Shown here: piece by piece, positions 54,744 to 64,000 of the stretch | Position numbering within the stretch: position 1 is the stretch's first letter | Layout of the letters: every line of letters begins with the position of its first letter | DNA from: Zygaena filipendulae | Lineage: Eukaryota > Arthropoda > Insecta > Lepidoptera > Zygaenidae | Assembly (NCBI GenBank): GCA_907165275.2 | Contig: OU015673.1 | Location: forward strand, 6,723,001-6,787,000 | Direction of reading: 5' to 3' | Length of the DNA: 64,000 nucleotides | Translations under genes and position numbers: made by a program | Notes under the pieces: model-generated | Told to the model about the DNA's origin: nothing | The model's database searches: none | The model's input: the letters and a program-made list of their open reading frames with translations, nothing else

Positions 54744-55029
54744 TAGAAGTCAGATAAGAAAGATTTGTATGGAGTCCCCGCGGGAAGTAAATCGCAGTGA
54801 ACAGCTATTACAAAATACATAATATTAACCAAAGTAAATATTTACATCCTCCACAATCTATCTGGAGTGGCCAAAGCAAATATCTTTAGGTAGGTACTTA
54901 TATGTATTGTGAAATAGCGTGTCTGTGTGATACTCGCAGGCCTATTTATACAAGTCCCTTTGGATGGGAACGATTTCGAAGTCGGTAGGTATTCCAACTG
55001 AACGACACTGTGCCGAATTTTGTTTATTT

Positions 55030-55265
55030 ACTAGCTGTGTCCCGCTGTTTCACCTGCATTAATTTCAGAGATACCGCGAGAATTTCGGGATAAAAAGTAA
55101 ACTTAGCTACTCCTTATAACATCAGCTATCTGCCAGTGAAAGTCCCGTTAAAATAAGTCCAGTCATTTCAGAGTTTAATGTGTTGAAAATTGTTTTATTG
55201 ATGTTAGTACCGTTGTAATTTCGTATGCATTTAGTGAAAAGCTGTTGATTTGAAAGTAAAAACAG
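55030..55265 (-). mobile_element. Helitron, reverse, GGCAGATAGCTGATGTTAT subfamily
   Basis: CTAGCTGTGTCCCGCTGTTT, AACATCAGCTATCTGCCAGT, GTGAAAAGCTGTTGATTTG. Confidence 0.65.
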
Positions 55266-55705
55266 ACACTTAATTTTATTTATATGTGTGTCTAGATGCT
55301 ACCTTATGTTCATATCCAGTGCCGTTTTCGCTTACCTACGTGTAACGTATGTGGAAATGATAACAGGGTATTTCGGTTTTGTAAACAAGGTATGCAATAT
55401 TGTTTCTCAAATATTATGCGTATTTGCTGTCTATCTAAAAATAGTATATAATAGCTGAGTAGGTATATCTACTATATCTTTTGCGAAAAAAAAAGTCATG
55501 AACAAAAAATACCCTATATTCTTTTCTGCACCCCTGATAATAATGCGCGAGTAACACTGCGTCGTGGAACACTGTTCGTTCGTCGCTATTCACTCACTTT
55601 GCGACCACAATCGATTTTTTCATGTACATACCTAAAAACTTTTATGATTTTGTGGTGAAAAACCGACAAATATTAGATGCTGCTCGAAAACAAAATAGAT
55701 AAATG

Positions 55706-55920
55706 CTAGTTGTGCCCCGCGGTTTCACCCGCGTTAATTTCAGAGTTCCCGCGGCAATTCCAGGATAAAAAGTACCCTATGTGTTAATCTGATGTGTAAG
55801 CTATAGTATTGTAAAGTTTCATTTAAATCCATTCAGTAGTTTTTGCGTGAAACAGTAAGAAACATCCGTTCATCCATTCATACATTCTTACAAACTTTTG
55901 CGTTAATAATATTAGTAGGA
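55706..55920 (-). mobile_element. Helitron, reverse, near complete
   Basis: CTAGTTGTGCCCCGCGGTTT then CACCCGCG, to TTAATAATATTAGTAGGA. Close relative of 16330-16544, sharing the CATTCATACATTCTTACAAA segment. Confidence 0.75.
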
Positions 55921-56388
55921 TTTTAAAAATTTATTAATGACGATAAATTTCTTAAACATACAATCCTCGCGGGTTGGTCCTTTCAAGAGTTGATGGCAAC
56001 TCTAGCTATGTATGGGTCAGTCAGTGTCGTTCTGGCGCACTTCCAAAACGCCAGAGCAGAACCGCGGGCAACAGTTAGTCTACGGAAATATTGGATTTCT
56101 CAATATTTACTTTGTTTTCCCGCCGTCTTTTTGATATCGGAACGTCTGTTTGTTTACTGTTAAGCAATGTTTGCCGCAAATAAATCGGTTATGAGATATA
56201 AGCTATTAGCAAGACGAACTAACGAGTGATCGATGGTATTTGATTGACCCATATTTTATTTAAAACACCTTGGAAACTTGATGGTGGTGATAGGCAAGAA
56301 AATATAGTTGAGAAAAATAATAATGTATATAAATTCATGTGGCCATTAGAACTAAATAAGCAGAATAATATTGATAAATATAAAAATA

Positions 56389-56587
56389 CTAGCTGAGCCC
56401 CGAGGTTTCACCCGCGGTAATTTCAGAGTTCCCGCGGGAATTTTGAGATAAAAAGTACCCTATGTCCTTCTCTGGACTCCTGATAACGTGCATGCCAAAT
56501 TTCATCCAAATCCGTTCAGTCGTTTTTGCGTGATTGAGTTACAAACATCCAAACATCCACACTTTCACATTTATAATATTAGTAGGA
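56389..56587 (-). mobile_element. Helitron, reverse, near complete
   Basis: CTAGCTGAGCCCCGAGGTTT, CGTGCATGCCAAATTTCATC, TTTATAATATTAGTAGGA. Reverse counterpart of the 46750-46972 type. Confidence 0.75.
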
Positions 56588-57286
56588 TTAGCCAGATACT
56601 AGCTGTTCCCCGTGGTTTCATTCGCGTAAAAAATACCTACTTATATCTATATTACATCCCACAGCGCAGCGCCACCTGATCTCAAACAAAGCTTGAACTA
56701 TTACAATTTTTTACTTTCTTGTTCTGTTAAACACAAGACTCGGGGTAAAGACAAACTGTTCTCTTCATACATTTACCCTGATTACGAAATCGAACCCGGG
56801 ACATGGCGTAGAACCGCTAACCGTAAACCGGAGGTGCTGTTATTATAAATCCAAATCTCATATTAAAATTATTAAATCCAAATAATTTTATGACATCTTT
56901 CTGGCAAAACATCACACACGTCGTCATTTTAGTCGGTGATTTCAATTTTCATAACGCAATTTGTATAATGAAAACAGTGATTATAATCTACCATCTTTGA
57001 ACCGAGCTAAACCTAATCAGAAACTTCAGTTATTTAACAGTACCAGAGATTCCAACAGTAGGTATGTGTATAATATGAGTAGGTATGGCTTATTCGATAT
57101 TCGAGTATACTGTATATTCCATCAATCTCAGGCTTCGTCTGGAGCTGGAATACGAAATTCTAACACAATTTGTACCTACAGCAAAATAAGCAAATTCTAT
57201 CGCAACAAAACTCGCTCGTCGCTTCCAGCATCCCAATGTCCCGACCGCGGGGAATCTTGGTTGGTAAGTACTCGCAAATCCATCCT

Positions 57287-57483
57287 TATCTACTATTATA
57301 AACGCGAAAGTGAGTTTGTTTATTTGTTACGCTTTCACGGCCTAACGGCTCAACCGGTCACCATGAAATTTTGTATACACGCTGTCAGGGAGGGGTACAG
57401 AGAAGGACATAAGATACTTTTTATCCAGGAATTCCCGCAGGATCTCCGAAATTGATGTGGGTGAAACCGCGGGGAGCAGCTAG
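57287..57483 (+). mobile_element. Helitron
   Basis: TCTACTATTATAAACGCGAA, GTTACGCTTTCACGGCCTAA, GGGTGAAACCGCGGGGAGCA then GCTAG|T. Confidence 0.75.
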
Positions 57484-57499
57484 TATCTACTCATGTAAA

Positions 57500-57738
57500 G
57501 GAACTAATATTATAAATGTGTGAAAGTGAGTTTGTTTGTTTGTTTGTTACGCTTTCACAGCTAAACGGCTCAACCAATCATCACGAAAAAAATTAACGCG
57601 GAAGGAATTACATCAAATTTTGCATACTGCCTGCACGTTGTCAAGGGGTATAAAATATGGGGTAGTAAGTACTTTTATCTCGGAATACCCGCGGGATCTC
57701 TGAAACTAACGCGGGTGAAACCGCGGGGAACGGCTAGT
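57500..57738 (+). mobile_element. Helitron, adjacent second copy
   Basis: AACTAATATTATAAATGTGT, GTTTGTTTGTTTGTTTGTTA, GGGTGAAACCGCGGGGAACG then GCTAG|T. Two Helitrons in the same orientation within 450 bp. Confidence 0.75.
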
Positions 57739-59369
57739 AATAATATAACGTATGTATATGAAACAACACGTTAGAAGTGAAAACTTTGGCAATAGATTCA
57801 GGGAACGCGTGTGGTGCGTGACGCGATGTGTGACGTGATGAAGACAAGCAAGTTTCTCAAATTTAATTAGAGATAGTTAATATTCATGGTTTCCGACAGC
57901 ACTTTGGGTTTGATAGATATTAGGAACGCGATTGCATTGCTCTGTCACTTCAAGGGCGGCCTAGGCATCATTATAGGCACGTCTACTCTTCGTTTTTCAC
58001 GAACAGTTGTATATAGTAAAGACTACCTACAATTAAGGCTACTTAATGATTACTTAATTTTTTAAATAAAGATTTTTTTCAACAAAAGCTGACTTTCAAA
58101 CACCCACAAAGGCACTATACTTACCAAAAAGTTAAAAATAACAAAATAAAATATCAATTTAATACAAAAGACAGAAAATACTCGTAATATTACACTGATC
58201 GGTTTGAATTCAGTGCCAAGCCCGCACAAGCTGCCCACTTGGGTTGTGCTCACGACGAGCTCGTGGCGGCAGTGGACGTAGACCATGTTTCTGTGGGTAC
58301 ATGGTCACGCCACGAGACCATGTACATGTAGCCACAGGTACATGGTCCGCCCTATTTGGCTTGTCACCGACTTCCCAACGTCTACCCACTATCTAGTATC
58401 TACTCAACGTTTTAGTGACGTCATCTACCGCTAAATTACGGCCGATAACGGCACCGCTCTCCTAAGAAACCGTACTCTTCAAACTTTGACATTGGCAGAA
58501 TCACCGTCAAAACAGTGGAGCCCTAACACCACAAATTGGAATTGGAACATTTGACACTGCATTTATTATTATTATAATCATATTTATAAATGATTATATT
58601 ATTATTCATTTGCGTTGCACTTTGGCGGGCTAGGATGGGATGTCTTAATAAATCATATTCAATAGTAGTGACAGTGGAGTTTGCGCATCACTAGGCGTGA
58701 CGATAAGTGTGTATCGTGCGCACAAGATCAAACTGTTTCTACGAAAACGTCTGTGTGATCTTTCAATCTGGGGGCAGGGTAGTGCCCCCGCCAAGACGAG
58801 CCAAGCGAAGCCTATATTTTCTCGAAGCGCTTCGTCGTTTTTTTGAACCCTTATAACTTGGGTTTGGATTATACCAGATAAACGAAATTCTCGAGATATT
58901 ATGTTAAGCCACATATTCTGAACAAGGTGTAGTTTGAGAAGTTAGGCCTTGTAGAGTTAGGGTGTGTAGAGTTTAAGCTTGGCTCTACATAAGATCTGAT
59001 AACTTTTTGACAGTGGACTGGTCTTGGCATCATTTTAAATGTTTTTGGTGGGATACGTATTTACAGTGAACTTTGCTTATAATTATAGTTACATAGTAAC
59101 TGTACCCGGGAACTTCAGCAAATTGAACTATCAAAAAACCCAGAAAACTTGTCTCATTATTAAAAAAACGATTCTAAATACCGTTTTTTATGTCTCTTCT
59201 AAGTTTTCAAACTTTAGATCCCTAGGGAATGAGTTTCCAAAAACTTATTCTTAGTAGGTAGGTACTAGGGTTGCATAATATAGTACGGGTACTATATTAT
59301 GGAGTATCGTGCTATATTTTAATCTATTGTACTAGGTATTTATTATAGCAAAATAATAATAATAATAAT

Positions 59370-59500
59370 AAACTCTTTATTGAACACCACTTAAAAATAA
59401 ACTATTACAAAAACAATTTTACCACAAGGTGGAACAATCGGCGGTCTTATCGCTCAGAGCGATCTCTTTCAGACAACCATAGGGTGCATAGGGAAAATTA
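59370..59500 (-). repeat. LINE 3' UTR-like fragment preceded by (AAT)n
   Basis: (AATAAT)n, then AAACTCTTTATTGAACACC and GAGCGATCTCTTTCAGACAA; read on the minus strand this looks like a non-LTR 3' end with an ATT-type tail. Related to 16760-16900. Confidence 0.5.
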
Positions 59501-59578
59501 CCATTAATAATATACCTAGTACGAAAAATACTATATTTTTATCGCCAACCCAACGGTCGCACTTTGTTTTATATTCAA

Positions 59579-59766
59579 CTAGCTGTCCCCCGCGATTTCA
59601 TCCGCGGTAATTTCGGAGTTCCCGCGGGAATTCCGGGATAAAAACTATCCTATCTTTTAAGTTGGACCATATTATAAATGGTTACAAAATTTTATCAAAA
59701 TCCGTTCAGTAGTTTCAGAGTCCATCGCGGACAAACAACGTGACACGTGATTTATATATATTAGAT
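59579..59766 (-). mobile_element. Helitron, reverse, ATCACGTGTCACGTTG subfamily
   Basis: CTAGCTGTCCCCCGCGATTT, AAACTATCCTATCTTTTAAG, TCCATCGCGGACAAACAACG, ending ATATATATTAGAT. Confidence 0.75.
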
Positions 59767-60581
59767 GTGATTAGAGAACGCTTCCTCAATGCATGGGGAA
59801 TTCCAGAAGATGGAAAATTAATAATGATTAAAAATATTTTTCTTTAGGATTTACTATATTTTTCCCAAATATGGGGATATTTGGGAAAGGTATAGATGAG
59901 GTAGGTAAGTAGGTAGGTACTGTAACGTCCCGGGGGCGGGAACGTTAACAATTAAGCAATTGAATATAAAGATTCAACCTCTACAGTACAGCGTTCAACC
60001 TCTAGTACTTACCTACTATATTTTTTACAATGTTTTGAATAAAATACTATTTTTCCTCCAAAAAGGTGACAACCCTAGTAACTACTCATTATAAAAGGAA
60101 GACATGTCAAAAATTCCTAGTTTCTAGATCAATCAGTTTGTGGATCAAAATCCAATGAATCGGTCAATCGGTCTGTCAGTATACATAATAGTAGATACCA
60201 GTGATTATAATATTATGATCTTTGGTAGATACTTTCATTTGGAAAAACACGCGAAAAAGAATCTTATAAAAAATGTTATAGGTACATAGAGAAAAGTGAG
60301 ACTACAAACCAAAGACATTCTTTAATATTCTACTCAATTCTACAAACGGTCTCGGCGGCGGGGCAAAATGTAACGCATTTGATGTCAAAGCTTACGCATG
60401 ACCCAATATCCACTGGCGATGACTAGTGCCAGAGAGTCACTAAAATATATTACGCAGTGCACAACATTCGTTAAAGTTGTAATACCATTAGTGTTTAACG
60501 CAAGAATTCTATTCTATCTATTGTTGTGTTGTTGCATTCTGAAAGAAACAAAGCTACTGGATGTGGCATCTATCCAGACTG

Positions 60582-61050
60582 CTCCCTTAGCCAAGTTAAC
60601 AATCTATGATTATTAACGCCAAATACATTATAAGAGGATAGACGAACAATACAAACTTTTACTATGCAATCCACGTCAACCAATTTTTGCGGGGGGAATG
60701 ATCAAAATAAAAACCAATCACATCGTTGCGACGCAATCAAATACCAGTCACCACAAAGTACATTCCAAATAGCCGATCACATCGTTTTCTGTCAAGTGGT
60801 ATCTATAGATAATAGTCTCTGCTAGCCAACGGTTTTTTGTTAGTATGAGATCATTTGACCGCTGCGTGGTTCAAGGGGAAAGCTAAGCGGCCGAACGTAT
60901 TGTCAATCTATTCTCTTTCAATATCTTTAATAAACGCCATAGAAAACTATAAGGAACGTATCGTCACGTAACGTGGTCACGATAATCGACAATACATTCC
61001 TTAGTTGTCTATAACGATAATGATTATCAACTTGGCTAAGAGGCAGATGT
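60582..61050. mobile_element. Possible TIR element, TTAGCCAAGTT termini
   Basis: CCTTAGCCAAGTTAACAATC at the left and GATTATCAACTTGGCTAAGA at the right are imperfect inverted repeats about 430 bp apart; no coding capacity. Confidence 0.4.
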
Positions 61051-61283
61051 GATCGATGCGCTGGCGCAGCTGGCTGCGTTGACATGACGTGTTCCAACGC
61101 CTTCTCTAAATTATGGCCATTTATTATATTTTATTATGTTATTTATGAACCGAAATACGGCGATTAACAATATTTTCTTTAGAAACGAGGTGATCCAAGT
61201 TCGGTGAAGATCTATGTATATAATTTAGAAATAAAATAATTTGTTTACCTACTTACCAAGATTCACAGCACTGTAAGGCTTAC

Positions 61284-61517
61284 GGCCGCACTCAGAGTCG
61301 TCTTTAATGATTACTTAGTTAAGTATAGATTTTTAAAACAAAACTGCCGCAATCAAAGACGTTCAGTAAATTATTGTTAGTTGACAATTAATGAGATGTA
61401 ACTTAATTAGTTAAATGCCAATTAGTATTAATTTATTAAACTTGCCTGATTGCGGCAGTTTTGTTTTAAAAATCTATACTTAACTAAGTAATCATTAAAG
61501 TCGACTCTGAGTGCGGC
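61284..61517. mobile_element. MITE with ~73-bp terminal inverted repeats
   Basis: GCCGCACTCAGAGTCG...GATTACTTAGTTAAGTATAG...AACAAAACTGCCGCAATCA on the left; the near-perfect reverse complement on the right ending GACTCTGAGTGCGGC. About 88 bp of AT-rich DNA lies between the arms. Confidence 0.85.
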
Positions 61518-61969
61518 GGTTAGTTATCTATAATAATTTTATTTTTTTTACGTGAGTAACGTACCTATACATTTACATTTACTTTCATATACATTTAGTG
61601 AAAAGCTGTCAATTTGGAATTACAAGCAGAGACTAAGCTGTAAATATAGATGACCTAATCTATGTATGTACCTACCCGATGGACTAAAAACAGAAATTAC
61701 ACGCGCTTTGTTTTCAACGCAACCTCTGGACGATTCCATGTTGTCCTCTACATCTTTGGTTTTATGCAAAGCGTATTCATTCACGAATAGACGACCTCGC
61801 CACGTTTCGTAGTACGACATTGTGACGTCGGAATTCCCCAAATATTACCCCGCACGGAGTCAATAGAGGCATTCCAGCGGACTGTTTCCACGAAAGCTTT
61901 CCAAGGAATAAAATTATCTCTAAAAATAAACGCTTGCGTGGTTTTTTTCCTTACGTTTCGGCGAGAACA

Positions 61970-62030
61970 GATAACAATAATAATAATAATCCACTTCACA
62001 ACACACAGATCTACACTCACACACAAAGCA
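61970..62030 (-). mobile_element. SINE 3' tail fragment, reverse
   Basis: AATAATAATAATAATCCACT then TCACAACACACAGATCTACA is the reverse complement of the tail of the 5912-6174 SINE. Confidence 0.6.
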
Positions 62031-62097
62031 AGCAAACAGTATATATATAATACATATAATTAGATAGGTATAATTATATGTATATTGTACTATAGAC

Positions 62098-62184
62098 TAG
62101 CCGTCCTACGCGGTTTCATCGCGATAATAAATAAATAAATAATTTCGAAGTTCCAGCGGAATTGTTCCATACAAACTTTGTAAC
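62098..62184 (-). mobile_element. Helitron, left part, split by the LINE
   Basis: CTAGCCGTCCTACGCGGTTT, with an ATAAATAAATAA insertion, then TTCCAGCGGAATTGTTCC and ATACAAACTTTG. It continues after the LINE as CCCCTTTCCATCCCCTTAGG (63949 onward). Confidence 0.65.
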
Positions 62185-63944
62185 TTTGTCATAGAGAGCT
62201 GTCAATATCATGTATATGCTGACGACTTGCAGATATACATGTCCTTTAGACCACAAAACTATGAATCCGCAGTAACAGCTATTAATGAAGACCTTAAAAA
62301 AATTGTGCAGTGGTCGAAGCGAAATTCCCTTATCCTCAATCCCAGCAAAACTAAATATATGATTTTCGGTACCCGTGTACAATTGGAGAAAGTACAAACT
62401 GCAGCGTCCTCCTCTCTTGCTACAATAACCGTATCAGGAGAAAGTATTGAGCGTGTAAGTGAGGCGCGCAATCTAGGCTTGTTGATGGATCAGTCCCTAA
62501 GATTTGAAAATCATTTAGCGAATTGTGTGCAGAACTGTTTTTATAGACTAAAAGTACTGTATAAGATGCGCCCCTACCTAAGCCAACAGATGCGCATTCA
62601 GCTTGTGGACTCCATTATCTTGTCAAAATTAAATTATGGTGACGTGGTATACGGCCCTAGGCTGCTAGCTCGCACTGAGAAGATGCTACAGAGGGTGCAG
62701 AATGCGTGTGCTAGATTTTGTTTCAATATTCCACCAAGAAGTCACGTCACACCATTTTTTAATAAACACTTTATACTTAAGATGAAATTGCGTCGTAAAC
62801 TGCACCTTGCCTGTCTTCTCTTTGGAGTTCTCACCACTAAGTGCCCCCCATACCTGTACTCGAAGATTTCGTGGGTAAAAAGTCACCATCAGCGTGAGGG
62901 TAGACGGTGCGCGAAGAAGCTGGCTACCCCTTCGCACCGATCTGCTTCATTTCGTGGTAGTTTCAGGTATGCGGCTTCAAAGATTTGGAACAATATTCCA
63001 CCGCCAATAAAAGAACTGCAAAGTATTCATGGTTTTAGAACAAAATTAAAACAATTTCTTCTTTCAAAACAAATTTCCTTCGAATCTATCAATTTCAATT
63101 TGTCTGTCATTTAAGTCTTATTTAGTTTTTGGTTTTTCACATATTTTTACTACTTACCCTCATTATTTTCCTTGGTGTAAGTGGAATCGTCTTGATTATA
63201 CTTTTGATAAATCTTGAATTTTTAAAATTGATTGTTTCTTATATTTATACTCGTACAATGTTTATAATAAATCACCTTCACACACTTCCGTACTATCCCC
63301 AAAACAAAAATAAAAATTATTTCTTGTTTACAAAAGGTGCCCACCTTCATGCAGACGGAGATCTTAACCACAATGGCGTGTGTTGTTGTGGCGAGGTGGT
63401 CGTTAACAGTCTTTTTTTTTTATTTATTATATTTTTGTACTATTATTTTGTTCTGTGGTAATATTGGAAAATGCTATTTTATTATTCTATTTATTTCTTA
63501 ATTTAGTTTCATTGTACTAAAAGTATTGTATTATAATTATTGTATTATAAGTAGTGTATTACAGATCTTACAGTATTTATAATGTTTAAGTACTTTGTAT
63601 GTATTGTTTATTTCAGTAAGAATTATTTACCTGTATTTTTCTATATTATTTATCTTTTATATTTTTTATGTTTAGTTGGTGTACTTGTATTTATATGTAT
63701 AGTATCATTTTTTTCTGTACCTCTTCTTTTGTTACCCCCGTCCGTGCGTGACAGCGGGCTGCCAACTGAAAACCAGCGCTAGGTGTTACCGCACCTAGCT
63801 AATGCTGAGTTGGTGACCCTTTCGGCAGAGCATGCAAGAGATATTATCTATGTTTCTTTAGATTAGGCACTGTTGATGTTTGTTTCTTTTTCTTGTGTGT
63901 TGTGCTGAAATAAATGTATTTTCTTCTTCTTCTTCTTCTTCTTC
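62185..63944 (+). mobile_element. 5'-truncated non-LTR retrotransposon (CR1/jockey-like) with TAAC target duplication
   Basis: Open frame from the insertion point to 63114 encodes the last ~310 residues of a reverse transcriptase. It begins SCQYHVYADDLQIYMSF, with the catalytic YADD motif at 62215-62226, then LNPSKTKYMIFGT, RNLGLLMDQSLRF, ILSKLNYGDVVYGP and a C-terminal RTKLKQFL. Endonuclease, ORF1 and most fingers/palm motifs are missing, so it cannot move itself. A 0.8-kb 3' UTR follows, ending AAATAAATGTATT and (TTC)n. TAAC at 62181-62184 and 63945-63948 flanks it. The frame still lacks stops, so the insertion is fairly young. Exact clade needs a tree. Confidence 0.85.
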
Positions 63945-63948
63945 TAAC

Positions 63949-64000
63949 CCCTTTCCATCCCCTTAGGGGTTGAATTTTCAAAAATCCTTTCTTATCGGAT
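63949..64000 (-). mobile_element. Helitron, right part after the LINE, cut by window edge
   Basis: CCCCTTTCCATCCCCTTAGG then GGTTGAATTTTCAAAAATCC mirrors 12960-13000 of the forward copy and continues the fragment ending at 62184. Confidence 0.65.

Larger units (their letters stand above)
31045..62184. other. 31-kb stretch without a supported gene
   Basis: Open frames are short, lack recognisable domains and mostly run through repeats. I looked for exon-like segments with matching splice phases on both strands and found none I would defend. Contents are itemised as Helitrons, MITEs, fold-back elements, SINE pieces and LINE ends. It may be intergenic or a large intron of a gene outside the window. 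Confidence 0.55.

Noticed and set aside
56961..57455. 164-codon open frame
   Set aside because: The C-terminal third is the Helitron at 57287-57483; the rest shows no domain and biased low-complexity content.
60398..60616. 72-codon frame with a hydrophobic middle
   Set aside because: Isolated, no splice context, and its end runs into a candidate TIR element.

Overview
The window looks like chromosomal DNA from a moth or butterfly (Lepidoptera). Housekeeping genes are split into small exons with GT-AG introns. AT-rich non-coding DNA is packed with short repeats, above all elements ending in a CCGCGG-GTGAAA-CCGCGG hairpin followed by CTAG, which is typical of the Lep1-type non-autonomous Helitrons known from Lepidoptera. 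There are no bacterial-type operons, CRISPR arrays or viral genes.

Layout. (1) 279-7742, minus strand: first three coding exons of a mitochondrial acetyl-CoA hydrolase / 4-hydroxybutyrate CoA-transferase family gene, which runs off the left edge. Its 5-kb first intron holds two apparently identical 334-bp MITEs and a SINE with a clean 7-bp target duplication. (2) 8581-17394, plus strand: complete 11-exon V-ATPase subunit B gene (494 aa), divergent from gene 1, with a perfect CLEAR-type E-box about 110 bp before its start codon. (3) 19156-24217, minus strand: complete six-exon PP2A scaffold subunit A gene (590 aa), convergent with the V-ATPase gene. (4) 25948-27218, plus strand: two-exon gene for an unidentified 183-aa multipass membrane protein. 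(5) 29895-31044, minus strand: four-exon gene for an unrecognised 122-aa acidic protein with a cysteine-rich N-terminus. It lies in a region where no long ORF exists and was found by matching splice sites and phases. (6) 31045-62184: about 31 kb without any gene I can support, made of Helitron fragments, MITEs, fold-back elements, SINE pieces and LINE 3' ends. (7) 62185-63944: a 5'-truncated non-LTR retrotransposon that begins just before its YADD catalytic motif and sits inside an older Helitron fragment.

The genes are unrelated housekeeping functions (lysosomal or vesicular acidification, phosphatase scaffold, mitochondrial CoA metabolism) plus two unknowns. I see no co-functional cluster and no new multi-gene system. 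The most interesting items are the small gene at 29.9-31.0 kb, the CLEAR motif at the V-ATPase promoter, an 11-copy MITE family carrying CRE palindromes (one copy ends about 17 bp before a V-ATPase exon), the identical MITE pair, a perfect 50-bp palindrome in a V-ATPase intron, and several apparently unclassified repeat families. All exon boundaries were worked out by eye from splice consensus and reading phase; no alignment or database search was run.
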